Source: Prauserella endophytica (GTDB lineage Bacteria > Actinomycetota > Actinomycetes > Mycobacteriales > Pseudonocardiaceae). From it: a stretch of 40,081 bases of DNA. Shown here piece by piece: positions 27,730 through 37,171 of the stretch. The notes under the pieces were generated by a model. That model saw only the letters and a program-made list of their open reading frames with translations. It was not told the origin of the DNA and searched no databases. Location: assembly GCF_005146945.1 (NCBI RefSeq), contig NZ_SWMS01000039.1, forward strand, positions 1-40,081, written 5' to 3'. The translations under genes and the position numbers were made by a program. Position 1 is the stretch's first letter, and each line of letters opens with the position of its first letter.

Positions 27730-30477
27730 TTATAGCAGCTTCAGCTGCGCATCGAAGTCTGTTCGTTGGATTAGCTGCTGTTGTTCAGTGGCGAGCATTG
27801 TCTCCGCAGCGCTGGCGATTCCACCGCGTGTTCGCATCACCCTGGTAAACGCCACCTTGTCAGGGTCGCCATCGGGCAGCCGGTCTGCCAGGAAGTTCAC
27901 TGCCGACCACAGGTAGGTGTCGTCGACGGTCCGACCCGCTGTTGCGAGCACCTCACCCATCGCGGCAAGACCCTCGTCAGACGCCGCGGCTAGAGCCAGG
28001 GCGACGTCGATGACTGCGGAAGCTGCATTGACCCGAGTCTTGAAATTGCGGGCGGAGACGAACCGCACGCCCTTGTCAATGTCGGGTACAAGGTCGCGAA
28101 CATCTTCGGTCTTCAACGAAGCGGCCAGACTCTGCCAGCGCAGCTCGGACTTTGGCTGCCCATGCCGACCATAGAGCCGCACCCACCACAGCGCGAAGCG
28201 CGTCCGAGCGTCGAAAGTCTCCAGTGGCTGGTGGTCGATCTGGACGGACATAGCTTCCTGAACGGCGGCCCGCGCCAATGGCAGGAAGGTGGCGATGTCG
28301 ACCGGTTGCCCTTTGGCGTCCAGGATTTCGGCGTAACGCCCCACTACCTCCATGGCAGGGCCAGCTGCGGCCATCAGCATGTCGGCGGGTGCGAGTACCC
28401 ATCGCTCCCAGTCCGGGTAGCGGCGCCTGATCTCGGCCTTGATTTCGGACTCGACTGTGCCCTTGCGCCCGGCTGGACGATTTGCGGGGGCGGGACGACA
28501 GCACATCGTCAGCGTCGTGACGATGTTGGAGAATCCCGTTTTCCCGCCCTGCTCGGTCTTGGCCGGCCACGCGCCGGTCAGCACCAACCCTGCGCTGTCA
28601 ATGGCGTTCAACAGCCGTTGCCATACCTCGGGCTCACCGTGACCGAAGACGATCGTGACCACACCGTCGGAACGGACGACCCGCTGCGACTCGGCGAACG
28701 CCTGTGCGATCAGCGTGTCGTAATGCTTGCGGTTACGGTGGTCGTTGTTGCTGGTTCCGCCCTTCTTGACGATGATCTCGTGCGTCTTCTCCTGGACACC
28801 GTGTTCGTGGGCCGTCATGCCCATCTCCGGCCATGAGGAGGCGAGAGCACGCTTTAGCCACACATAGAAGAGGTCGCTCGCGTCGGTATAGTCGATCATC
28901 GCGTCGTAGGGCGGGTCCGTGACGACCGCGCTGATCTGTCGGTTTGCGAACGGGAGATCTGTGGCAGTTCCGCGAGCCACCGAGCAGGACGCGGCTGTCC
29001 CAGCTGGCGGCACAATAGTCGTCAGTGACGCAAGAGAGCCGGCCGAGACCGAGTCCCAACCGCCCGGGCCGTCAGCGAGGCCAACCTCGAAGTAGTCAAA
29101 CGAGAAATTCAGGCTCGATTCGGTGGCGAACAGGTCATTCACCTTGTTGAGCTTCGGATCCAGTGTGCAACCACGGGTGGCGCGTCGCAGTTTCCGAGCC
29201 ATCGCGGCGGCGGCATACCCGGTCAACGCCCGCACATACTCCTTGGAGCATCCAGCTGCCGTCAAGTCGTCGCCTATTTCTTGGATCGTCCGAGCCAGGC
29301 GAATAAACGAAAGGCTCTGTCGCGCATTCATCATGTCGCCGTAGCGAGTGGCGCCGTATACGGTCGCCTGCACAGTCCATGTGTTACCCGCTGGGATTGC
29401 TTCATTGGGCAACGCCGGGAGAAAACGTCCGAATGGTGTTTCGGCGGCGAGGTCAGCTTCAGCACGTTTCACCGCGTCGATCTCCACCGGGTCCAGTTCG
29501 CGATAGAGCTTTCCAACCTGGCTGTCGAGTTCTGCAGCGAGCAGTGGTTCGTCGCCTGCGGCATCGGTGCGTAGGATTCTCATCTGAACGTCACGGTTGT
29601 GGCCATAACCACAGAATGGACACACGGCGAGCCGACCGTTGCTGTCATACCGGCTTTTGCCCGGAGGAACCTGACGTGTCGGTACGCCACGCGGTGCGCC
29701 TTCGTGCACGAAAACTGACCAGGTACCCGAGGCGGCATCGGTCTCGATGTAGTAGGACTGGCCAACATCGTAGAAGTCCGGCTGCCCCTTCTTCCCCTTC
29801 CGCTTGCTCGGTTTACGAAGCTCGAGTTGACCGATGAGCGGGAAGTGGTTGCCGCACTCCTGACACGGCATTGTGATCGCCCAGAGGTAACCCCATGCTC
29901 GCCGTCCATCGACCTTCGGATAGACCGGCTCCATGACCTTGGTGTGGCGACGGCCGACCTCTTGCAGAACCGACCGAACGTCCTGGACAAGGCGAGGGTG
30001 CTGGTCGATCAAGCTATCGCTAGGGAGGGTGAACGGCAGTTCGGGTTCCTGATCCCAGTCGCGAGCGGGAAAGTCTGTCAACAGACGGCTGGCCAGCACC
30101 GCCACCGGGCTGTAGTCGAGGGCGTGCGCCCGCAGGCCCAGCCGTGCTCCCTCCAGGGGAATCATTCCCCTGCCGCTGAACGGATCGAGGATCGTTGCGC
30201 CGTCAGGGTTCGATTTCTCAATCTCTGCCCGCAATTCCTTGACAGCGACGAACCGCCCCATCAGGGCCAGCCGTACGAGCTCCTGCAGTCTCGCTTGTTC
30301 AGCCTGGCTGTCCGGCCAGGGCAGCAGCGAACAGATGACCGCTGCCTTGGCCTGCACGGTGGGCCGCTTCGCGAACCAGGTCATGAGACCCACTTCGGCG
30401 TTGCCCGAGCCCCAGCCAGAGCGACTGTTGGCCGAGACCTCGGCGCAGGGGAACCAGCGTTCGATCATGCGGGTCAT
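27730..30477 (-). CDS. DUF1156 DNA methyltransferase of the same operon
   Basis: This 915-aa protein begins with the DUF1156 signature (RMIERWFPCAEVSANSRSG, then WFAKRPTVQAKAAVICS). It continues with the SAM site DPFSGRGMIPLEGARLGL (about residues 115-132) and the catalytic motif TDPPYDAMIDYTDASDLF (DPPY, about 525-542), so N6-adenine or N4-cytosine methylation of DNA is expected. Two CxxC knuckles between them (CQECGNHF and CPFCGYG) may bind zinc. The ATG at 30477 overlaps the helicase stop as ATGA; a longer upstream frame is a shadow of the helicase. It is the modification arm of the system. The target sequence is unknown. Confidence 0.87.
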   Translation of the reverse strand: MTRMIERWFPCAEVSANSRSGWGSGNAEVGLMTWFAKRPTVQAKAAVICSLLPWPDSQAEQARLQELVRLALMGRFVAVKELRAEIEKSNPDGATILDPFSGRGMIPLEGARLGLRAHALDYSPVAVLASRLLTDFPARDWDQEPELPFTLPSDSLIDQHPRLVQDVRSVLQEVGRRHTKVMEPVYPKVDGRRAWGYLWAITMPCQECGNHFPLIGQLELRKPSKRKGKKGQPDFYDVGQSYYIETDAASGTWSVFVHEGAPRGVPTRQVPPGKSRYDSNGRLAVCPFCGYGHNRDVQMRILRTDAAGDEPLLAAELDSQVGKLYRELDPVEIDAVKRAEADLAAETPFGRFLPALPNEAIPAGNTWTVQATVYGATRYGDMMNARQSLSFIRLARTIQEIGDDLTAAGCSKEYVRALTGYAAAAMARKLRRATRGCTLDPKLNKVNDLFATESSLNFSFDYFEVGLADGPGGWDSVSAGSLASLTTIVPPAGTAASCSVARGTATDLPFANRQISAVVTDPPYDAMIDYTDASDLFYVWLKRALASSWPEMGMTAHEHGVQEKTHEIIVKKGGTSNNDHRNRKHYDTLIAQAFAESQRVVRSDGVVTIVFGHGEPEVWQRLLNAIDSAGLVLTGAWPAKTEQGGKTGFSNIVTTLTMCCRPAPANRPAGRKGTVESEIKAEIRRRYPDWERWVLAPADMLMAAAGPAMEVVGRYAEILDAKGQPVDIATFLPLARAAVQEAMSVQIDHQPLETFDARTRFALWWVRLYGRHGQPKSELRWQSLAASLKTEDVRDLVPDIDKGVRFVSARNFKTRVNAASAVIDVALALAAASDEGLAAMGEVLATAGRTVDDTYLWSAVNFLADRLPDGDPDKVAFTRVMRTRGGIASAAETMLATEQQQLIQRTDFDAQLKLL

Positions 30478-33400
30478 ACGTTGCTCCCCGGGGCATTCTT
30501 GAGGCTGCTTCCGGGGACGCGGAATATCGCGTCCCCGGTCATGTCGGCTGCGAACAGCGTGGCTGGGTCCTGATAGGCACCAAAGAAGGCGCCCTTCCCG
30601 TCTGCGCACTCGTCGACGACGTACAGCCAATAGTCCTTTCGATGCTGCGTCGCGATGAGCACCTCGTTACCAGTCATCCGGATTCCGCTACTGGCGGCGC
30701 TTCCAAGTACACCTTTCACTTCTACGTGACGAATTTGTCTGTTGCGTCGAGCTTCCAAGTCGTACCCACGCCCCTCCGTGTGCACGTCCTCGACGGCCCA
30801 GCCGTCGCTTTCGAGGAGCTGATGTACGTGCCTCATCGACACCATCTCGGAGTCGATCTCGGCAGCGACGGTCGGGTCTGCGGCGGCGTGGACACGGATA
30901 CGGCTGACCAGCTTAGGAACGGTGAGTTGAACACTGACAAGGCGGCCAAGCTCCTCGAGACGCTCAGCGGTCTGCGCCTGCAGTCGGTGGCGAAGGGCGA
31001 GCCGGGTATCACGGTCGGTGATCCCATCAGTGAGACTGAGCGGCAGGTTATTCAGATCCTTACGGGCTTGGGCGAACCAGTCAGCGCGGACCCGGCGATG
31101 TTCCTCCACAGTCTGGTGCGCGACGTTGTGAGCCGCGTTCGCCGCGCTGGCCTGGCGCGCAGGATGCGGCCCAGTCCCAACGCGGGTGGTCGGGACGAGG
31201 TTGGCTAGGGCCTCCCAGCGCACGGCGCGTGCCTGACCGCTGTCGTCGACCTTAATCAAGGTGGCCCAGACGCTGGCGCGCTTGCCGTCGCTTTCGGTCA
31301 GCGTCGCCTGATAGGCGTAGAGATCGTACGGGGTCAAGCTCGTGGGGTCTTCTGCCGCGCCGGACTGGTAGACGTCTTCAGCGAGATTATGATCGGCCAG
31401 CGCGATCAGATCGGTGAACCCCGGTTCCCCGGGGCCCAGTGTGATCGTGTCGCCGACATCGATGCTTCCCGCCGCTGCCCGTAAGGCGTCACCACTAGTC
31501 GCGATGTGGACCTCGGAGCCGCCACCCAGACTCGCGGGCAGTGCTCCGTCGGTGAGCGCGATCCGTCGGAAGCCGGGCCCTGCGGCGGTCGGTTCAGCAC
31601 GCAGCAGCTTCGCTGCATCAAGCCGATCCAGGTACGCCTCGACGATGGCGGGGTTGACGCGAGCGAAAAGATCACGCTGTAAGAGCGTCAGCGCGGCCAC
31701 CGCGTCAACTTGGCTGGCCAGCTTCCGCTCTGTGTCGCGAACCTGCCGGGCAGCTCGAGCGAGTTCCTGCGTCTGAATCGCGCGGGCAGCGTCGATCGCG
31801 TTCTGCTTTCTGACCTCGTCGTTGCCGTAGAGGTCGGAAAGCCACTTGTCGTAGTCGACGCCGGTAATCTCGGCGACGGCCGACAAGCTGTCGAACATCT
31901 GGCCGCGCAACTCATTCGCTGCGGTGACGAAGTTGTCGAGCAAACGCAGGAGCGTATCGCCTTCGCGGGTATCGGTCGCGACGAGGTTGTATAGGAAGAC
32001 CTCACGGTCTTGGCCAACGCGGTGGATGCGCCCCATTCGCTGCTCAAGGCGGACCAGCGACCAGGGAATGTCGTAGTTGACCAACACATGCGCGGCCTGC
32101 AAATCGATACCTTCGTTACCGGCGTCCGTGGTGACAATGATCTGGAACTCGCCGCGCATGAACGCCCTGCGGACTTCGTCGCGGTCGGGCTTGCTCTGCC
32201 TACCGGAGTAGGTGCGTGCGGTGTAGCCCTCTGATTGAAGACGTTGCGTAATCCACTTCGCGGAGTCGGCGTACTCGGTGAAGATGACAGCCTGCTCGGC
32301 ATTTCCCGGGCGGATGCCGTGCTCCGCCAGACAGTCCTCAGTGAGCCTGATCCACTTCGACGGCTCGATGGCAGGGTCAGCAACCGTGGCATCGACCTGG
32401 TCAATGAGCGTCTTGATCGCGGCGCGCTCGGCCCGCGCGGCCGTGGATGCAGCGTGCACGACCTTGGCCTCGTCGATCTCGCTGTCATCCCCTTGATCGT
32501 CGCGGTCGGCGTTCAGCGCTGCCTCGGCCTCGCTCATCTGCCCCATGTGGGTATGCCGGCGGCGCAACGTCTCAGCAAGCGCGTACAAGCTGGAGGCCGC
32601 ACGCTTGCCGTAGACCATTCGCGCGAGCGGCTGTGCCGCCGGTGGGAAGTACTGGTCAACCATGTCGACCGCTGCCTGGTAGTAGCTGTACTCAGTCCGG
32701 GACAGCGGGACGCTGCGATTGTGTGCTGTACGCCCTTTGAACAGGCGAGTCTTGCCGTCATAGTCGACCAGGTCTTCCTTCATGCGGCGTAGGAAGTGGA
32801 TCGGGCCCGGCCGTAGTGCGGTCAAGTCGACGTTGGGATCGGCGCCAGGGTCCGGGTAGATCGCCGGATCGACCAGATGGAGGAGGTGGCGGAACAGCCA
32901 CTCCTTGCCGCGATGCGGCGTCGCGGTCATCAGCAACGCTCGCGGGGTGTTCATCGCTAGAAGCCGACCAACCTGATGGAACCCAGCAGCAGTCGGTGTC
33001 AGTCGATGGGCCTCGTCGAAGATGACCAGATCCCACCCAGCCCGATCTGGTCGGATTGCGTCCTGCACTGCCGGGTTAACCGCGGCCAGCTCAAGGCTCA
33101 CGACCCACAGGTCATTACTGTTCAGCGCGTCCTCACGGATCGTAGCTGAGGTGAGCTGGCGCAGTCCGCCGCCCAAGAGCCGATCGAAGTCATCCACCCA
33201 CTTGGTGGCCAGGTTAGCCGGGCAGACGACGATCGCCCGCTTCACTAGCCCCAGACGCTGCATCTCCCGCAGGTAAAGCCCTGCCATGATCGTCTTGCCC
33301 GTGCCCGGTTCGTCCGCCAAGAGGAAGCGCAACAGCGGCTGTGGCAGCATCGCCCCGTACACCGCAGTCGTCTGATGCGCGTACGGTTTGAGCGGCGTCG

Positions 33401-33680
33401 ACGCCATCGCACTGGACTCCGCGTTCGTCGCGGCAGCTGCCATCCAGCGTGTCCACATCCCCGCTAGGACACGAGCAGAACTCGCCCCGCCATCGCTCAC
33501 CAACGCGCGAACGGTCTCGGTATCACCGGCTACCAGGTTGACCTCATGGCGCCGGTCCTCGTCGTCGACCAAGATCAGGTCGAATGCCCCGGGCTCGTCG
33601 CCCGGGAGCACGAACCGGATAGTGGCGAACTCGGGCACGCCTGCAGAGTTGACCCTGACACGCTGGCCCTTCTCGAACAA
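30474..33680 (-). CDS. SNF2-type helicase with C-terminal DUF3883 domain
   Basis: A 1068-aa superfamily 2 ATPase. Motif I is LADEPGTGKTIMAG (about residues 119-132), motif II VIFDEAHR (about 218-225), motif III LMTATPHRG (about 250-258) and motif VI QRMGRIHRVGQ (about 548-558). After a long middle region, the C-terminus carries a DUF3883 domain with GYDLEA and HVEVKG (near 1000), the spacing of a PD-(D/E)xK-like nuclease fold. The start is taken as TTG 33680 because AGGAG sits 6 bases before it; longer frames back to 33740 lack such a site. It is the first gene of the operon. The likely role is translocation on foreign DNA with cleavage or blocking. Confidence 0.87.
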   Translation of the reverse strand: MFEKGQRVRVNSAGVPEFATIRFVLPGDEPGAFDLILVDDEDRRHEVNLVAGDTETVRALVSDGGASSARVLAGMWTRWMAAAATNAESSAMASTPLKPYAHQTTAVYGAMLPQPLLRFLLADEPGTGKTIMAGLYLREMQRLGLVKRAIVVCPANLATKWVDDFDRLLGGGLRQLTSATIREDALNSNDLWVVSLELAAVNPAVQDAIRPDRAGWDLVIFDEAHRLTPTAAGFHQVGRLLAMNTPRALLMTATPHRGKEWLFRHLLHLVDPAIYPDPGADPNVDLTALRPGPIHFLRRMKEDLVDYDGKTRLFKGRTAHNRSVPLSRTEYSYYQAAVDMVDQYFPPAAQPLARMVYGKRAASSLYALAETLRRRHTHMGQMSEAEAALNADRDDQGDDSEIDEAKVVHAASTAARAERAAIKTLIDQVDATVADPAIEPSKWIRLTEDCLAEHGIRPGNAEQAVIFTEYADSAKWITQRLQSEGYTARTYSGRQSKPDRDEVRRAFMRGEFQIIVTTDAGNEGIDLQAAHVLVNYDIPWSLVRLEQRMGRIHRVGQDREVFLYNLVATDTREGDTLLRLLDNFVTAANELRGQMFDSLSAVAEITGVDYDKWLSDLYGNDEVRKQNAIDAARAIQTQELARAARQVRDTERKLASQVDAVAALTLLQRDLFARVNPAIVEAYLDRLDAAKLLRAEPTAAGPGFRRIALTDGALPASLGGGSEVHIATSGDALRAAAGSIDVGDTITLGPGEPGFTDLIALADHNLAEDVYQSGAAEDPTSLTPYDLYAYQATLTESDGKRASVWATLIKVDDSGQARAVRWEALANLVPTTRVGTGPHPARQASAANAAHNVAHQTVEEHRRVRADWFAQARKDLNNLPLSLTDGITDRDTRLALRHRLQAQTAERLEELGRLVSVQLTVPKLVSRIRVHAAADPTVAAEIDSEMVSMRHVHQLLESDGWAVEDVHTEGRGYDLEARRNRQIRHVEVKGVLGSAASSGIRMTGNEVLIATQHRKDYWLYVVDECADGKGAFFGAYQDPATLFAADMTGDAIFRVPGSSLKNAPGSNV

Positions 33681-34160
33681 GTCACTCTCCTGATGACGAC
33701 GGCTCACGGTTACCCGGAGCAGTCTATGTGCTGGACGCATCCACGCACCGGGACCGCACCCTGCGGATTCGAGTAGGCGCCTGTCCGCTGAGCACTCTTA
33801 CTGACATCTACAGCGCCTTGTCGTCGCTGGTAGTCGCCGTCTGAGACGGATACGATTGCGAGCCAGCATTTGTGGACCACAGCCGGGGTGCTGGAGTACT
33901 CCCGAGCCAAGGGGACCTCGACGACTTCGCCGCGACAGGTTTAGTCGTCATCGAACCGTGCCCTGGTGGGTCAGCTCGCGGCCATCAACGGCCAGCTACC
34001 TATGGCCAAGGTAGTGCTCTTGGTCGATTCGCTGCATCGACAAGGACTTCCGATCCCCAGGGGATGTCGGCCACGCACGCGACCACCAGCGTTACGAGGT
34101 TGGCCGCGACCCGGGCATCTTCACCGTCGTAGCCCGCTGAAACTAGGCACAAGGCGGTGA
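33681..34160. other. Gap between defence operon and kinase gene
   Basis: No intact gene. A plus-strand segment near 33965-34060 (GQLAAINGQLPMAKVVLLVD, then SLHRQGLP) and, one frame away, FRSPGDVGHARDHQRYEVG and RDPGIFTVVAR with a TGA at 34138-34140 look like the end of a decayed protein with a frameshift. I do not recognise it. The region must also hold the promoter of the helicase operon on the minus strand. Confidence 0.25.
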
Positions 34161-34739
34161 TCACCCACCGATGACGTTGCCCAATGCGACAGGGTCGTCC
34201 GGGGTGACGTCTCGTACGTGCTGCTGGTCGAACACATCGGTGAGGATGCGTCCGACGGTGTCCTGCAGGCTGGAGGTTGGCGGGATGAGCTGCTCGCCGG
34301 CCAGTCCGAGCAGGTCCTGCTCGCGGTACCACTCGCGCATGTGCTCGGGGCCGAACTCAGCCGCTTGCGGCCGGGTCGCGTGCCGGCGCAGGGACTCCTC
34401 GAATGAGACGTCCAGGTAGTAGACGCCGGTGCGGCCGCGATGGTCGGCGGCGAGGTCGGCAAGCATGTCGCCGTAGCGCTCGGCGTGCAGGATGCCTTCC
34501 ACGATCACGTGCAAGCCCGCGTCGAGAGCGTAGCGGACGACGGTCGAGAGGAGACCGACGTTCACGCCGCCGGGCACGTCGCGTTCTTTGAGGATGGTCC
34601 GGCGGATGACGTCCTGGGCCGCCACAGCGCAGGTCCGGCCGAGGTGTGAACGGACGGCCAGCGCGACGGAGCTCTTACCCGATCCCGAGTTGCCGCGCAC
34701 GATCGCCAGGCGCGTGGACTTCGATCCGGTGGGTGCCAT
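34161..34739 (-). CDS. P-loop kinase, unknown substrate
   Basis: A 192-aa nucleotide-binding protein with Walker A RGNSGSGKSSVAL (about residues 15-27), a central VIVEGILHAERYGDML (about 80-95) that fits a Walker B or base-binding segment, and a lid-like region with YYLDVSFEESLRRHATRP. The pattern is that of the AAA_33 and zeta-toxin-like small-molecule kinases common in streptomycetes. The start is uncertain: MAPTGSKST at 34739 is preferred, and a GTG at 34769 is possible. It has no obvious partner gene; a tRNA, nucleoside or antibiotic kinase role cannot be told apart from the sequence. Confidence 0.6.
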   Translation of the reverse strand: MAPTGSKSTRLAIVRGNSGSGKSSVALAVRSHLGRTCAVAAQDVIRRTILKERDVPGGVNVGLLSTVVRYALDAGLHVIVEGILHAERYGDMLADLAADHRGRTGVYYLDVSFEESLRRHATRPQAAEFGPEHMREWYREQDLLGLAGEQLIPPTSSLQDTVGRILTDVFDQQHVRDVTPDDPVALGNVIGG

Positions 34740-34794
34740 CGGCAGCAGTCTAGGCAGCGGGACCGTCACGACGAGTCCGCCGCCCGGGATGTGT

Positions 34795-35066
34795 GGTTAT
34801 CGCTGGGTGTCGTTGCGGTGGCCACCAGCGCACGGTGCCGTCGATGAGTTCTCCCAGCGGGATTCGCCCGGCCCGTCGTAGACGCGGATGCCTTCGGTGT
34901 ACATGGCGAACAGGAAGGCTCCGGCGGTGGGCAGGGTCTGCTCGATCCAGCGGGGGCCTCGTCCTCGGTGGCGGCGTCGTGTTCGGCGACGCAGGCGCCA
35001 TTGTCGTCATCGCCGACGCCCAGCAGGATCGCCGCACCGAATCCGGTGCGGACCTCGCTGCTTGGT
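34795..35066 (-). pseudogene. Decayed gene of unknown family, two frameshifts
   Basis: Three minus-strand frames give consecutive protein-like segments: EVRTGFGAAILLGVGDDDNG with ACVAEHDAATEDE, then RWIEQTLPTAGAFLFAMYTE with GIRVYDG, then GRIPLGELIDGTVRWW. The shifts fall near 34955 and 34880. Each piece has normal codon use, so this was a real gene. Family unknown. Confidence 0.4.
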
Positions 35067-35299
35067 AGCTTCAGGGGAGACGGTCACATAGCCTTGCACT
35101 TGCCATCGAAGATTCCACAGCGCAGCGCTCGCGGTGTGCGTAAAGTCGAAAAGTTTACTATTCCGATCCGCAAAGTCGAATGACTCCTTAAAAAACATCG
35201 CCAAGATATTTCCTCCGCAGGCTCGCTTGCGCTACTGACCTCTAGAATGCGTGACATTGCATAGCTGGTTGAAATTCCGAAGCCCAGCAGCCGCAATCG

Positions 35300-35735
35300 T
35301 CAGTCTCGCAGAACCCGGCCTCGAGTTGTCGTTGCCAGGCCGCGTGTCAAGTCGGGGAGTCCTCGCAACGGGTGTCCGAACCACTGCCAGCCCGCGAACG
35401 GCAGCTGGAGGACCACGATCAGCCCGGCGGTGTTCACCCAGGCACCGATCGCCGCCCGCCGATAATGAGGTCGACGGCGCCGTACTCACCGGTGACCGGC
35501 GCGCTGTCGATCCGCGCGAGCTGTCTTCCCGCGGTGTCGTAGGTGGTGATCACCGACTTGACCACGGCTTCAGCTCCCAAACCCATCGTTGCGCTGTTGA
35601 TGAAGGTGAATTCACCGCCGTTGGAGATCACGTTGAGCCGTCCGGGACCGGTGAGCCGCTGTATCACCAGTCCGACCGGTGGCGTCACGATCGAGTTGGG
35701 GGCTGCCACCTTCACCACCAAGATCGGGAAACGTA
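35300..35735 (-). pseudogene. Frameshifted gene, possible membrane protein
   Basis: A minus-strand frame (VVKVAAPNSIVTPPVGLVIQ, then NVISNGGEFTFINSATMGLG, then SVITTYDTAGRQLARIDSAP) runs into VDLIIGG near 35455. There one base is off, and the protein resumes in another frame as RAAIGAWVNTAGLIVVLQLP and FAGWQWFGHPLRGLPDLTRG to a stop at 35300. The second part has a hydrophobic helix. No start codon with a ribosome-binding site was found, so the N-terminus may also be lost. The family is not recognised. The bases between 35067 and 35299 hold nothing recognisable and are relatively AT-rich near 35150-35220. Confidence 0.35.
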
Positions 35736-35975
35736 GCCGGATGAGGTGATCCGGTGGTGATGATCGGCATTCCGAGGTTGACCCGGCCTGAGGACTGCCG
35801 ATCGCGCGTCCGGTCCAGGTTGGCCAGCTTGCGGGCGGGCCGCCCGCTCCTCGCTCATGAGCGGCAGGCTTTGAGTACGTCGCCTGTCAGGAACAACCCG
35901 CTGCGCAGCGGCCTCCACTGACGCGGGGATGAGCACCTGCGTTCAAGACGTGCTGGCCAGCTCATCGATAGCACC

Positions 35976-36437
35976 GTGAACAATCATGGGATGGCGCCCA
36001 GACCCGAACCTGCCGAGAACTCGAACCTCACTCTTCAGATCGGTCCAGGCCACCCTGGGCAATCCGAATTCGACGTCCGGGTCTCGCCTGGCCACGCCAA
36101 CGAGTTGAGGGAGTGCTTCGAAGCCGAAGGTCTCCACGTCAGCAACGTCATAGAACTCTCCGCTGGAGGATGGCTCGAAGTCCTCGCCGTCTCACTCGGA
36201 ACAGGCGGAGCCGTGTCCGTCGCGATCACCAAGTTCTTCGAACGGCACAAGGGTAAGAAGATCACGTTCGGGGCGGAGGGCAAAGTCGAAACCATGGAGG
36301 GCTACTCCGCGAAGGACGTCCAGCAGGTCCTCGACGACGTCGCCCAACGACAGCGAGAGACCGATCAGACATGGGCCGACATGTTGAAACGGCTCCCACC
36401 CCGACCTGACACGGACGACAAGCCCAGCACCACCTGA
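35976..36437 (+). CDS. Small EACC1-like protein
   Basis: A 153-aa protein with SGEFD-like strands near the N-terminus, a hydrophobic alanine/glycine segment (VLAVSLGTGGAVSVAITKFF, about residues 69-88) and then ERHKGKKITFGAEGKVETME. This order resembles the effector-associated constant component EACC1, small proteins found beside caspase- or trypsin-like effectors in actinobacterial conflict systems; the match is tentative. Start: GTG 35976 or ATG 35991 (MAPRPEP); neither has a clear ribosome-binding site. It precedes the HEPN-like gene by 39 bases and probably shares its transcript. Confidence 0.5.
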   Translation: MNNHGMAPRPEPAENSNLTLQIGPGHPGQSEFDVRVSPGHANELRECFEAEGLHVSNVIELSAGGWLEVLAVSLGTGGAVSVAITKFFERHKGKKITFGAEGKVETMEGYSAKDVQQVLDDVAQRQRETDQTWADMLKRLPPRPDTDDKPSTT

Positions 36438-36476
36438 CCGACCTCCGGCACGATCGTGGTGTCCTACGCTTGTCGG

Positions 36477-37070
36477 ATGCCTCGCAAAAAGAGTGGCAAG
36501 ACCGCGGCCAGGAAGTTCAGGGAAACGACCGAGCGCATCGATCGTTTCACCGACGAGGTCGCAGGTTCTGGACTGGGTGATCTTGCGCTGACTTGGGCAT
36601 ATGAAGCGGCTTTGATCAAGACGTACGTCGCGTTCGAGCGGTTGATGCTCGACTGCATCGTGGCCGCGATCAACAACGACACCAGCACCATCTCTGCTCA
36701 GACCGGCATCGTGTTCCCCAAGCACCTCACCGACGAGATCTGCGAGTACCTCGTCACGGGTGGAGGCTACTTCGACTTCAAGGGGCGCGACGGACTCATC
36801 AAGACGATCAAGGGCTACGTCCCGGATGATCACTGGTTGCTGGCCGCGGTCAAGCAGGAGCAGTACAAGTCCCAGTTGAACATCATGGTGGCACTGCGCA
36901 ACTATGCCGCCCACGAGAGTCCAGCAAGCAAGCGCAAGGCCATCGACGCGATCGGGCAGCAGCAAATCGGCAGCGCCGGATCCTGGATCAAACGTCGGCA
37001 GCGCTTCTCCGCCATGACCAACAAGCTGACAAAGCTCGCCACCGAAATCGAGACCCGAGCACCCTACTGA
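36477..37070 (+). CDS. HEPN-like protein (predicted RNase)
   Basis: A 197-aa all-alpha protein. The motif RNYAAH (near residue 140, in MVALRNYAAHESPASKR) is the Rx4H signature of HEPN-domain RNases, with Asn directly after the Arg as in many active members. An upstream helix with ALIKTYVAFERLMLDCIVAA fits the first HEPN helix, as in RiboL-PSP-HEPN and MAE_28990-like proteins. HEPN proteins act in toxin-antitoxin and abortive-infection systems. The start at ATG 36477 (MPRKKSG) has TCGG before it but no strong site; a GTG at 36456 is possible. It is the likely effector of a pair with the EACC1-like gene. Confidence 0.65.
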   Translation: MPRKKSGKTAARKFRETTERIDRFTDEVAGSGLGDLALTWAYEAALIKTYVAFERLMLDCIVAAINNDTSTISAQTGIVFPKHLTDEICEYLVTGGGYFDFKGRDGLIKTIKGYVPDDHWLLAAVKQEQYKSQLNIMVALRNYAAHESPASKRKAIDAIGQQQIGSAGSWIKRRQRFSAMTNKLTKLATEIETRAPY

Positions 37071-37112
37071 GAGACCAGCCACTGCCGCGCTATGCCGCAG
37101 ATCACGATCGAA

Positions 37113-37150
37113 GTGTCCGATTGGCCCCGGCGTGTGAACTGGGCCAGCTG
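37113..37150 (+). repeat. Possible relic of an IS21-like end
   Basis: CGATTGGCCCCGGCG followed by TGTGAACTGGGCCAG resembles, with gaps, the left-end motif order CGAATTGGCCCCGG then TGAACTGGCCCC of the complete element at 1690. It lies between the HEPN-like gene and a broken Nudix gene. The match is partial and could be chance. Confidence 0.25.
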
Positions 37151-37171
37151 GCGCGAACCGGCGCCCGAGTG

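Noticed and set aside
24686-33680. Complete BREX or DISARM locus
   Set aside because: No PglZ, BrxA/B, DrmA, DrmB or phospholipase-D-like gene is present among the neighbours, so only a related three-gene system can be claimed.
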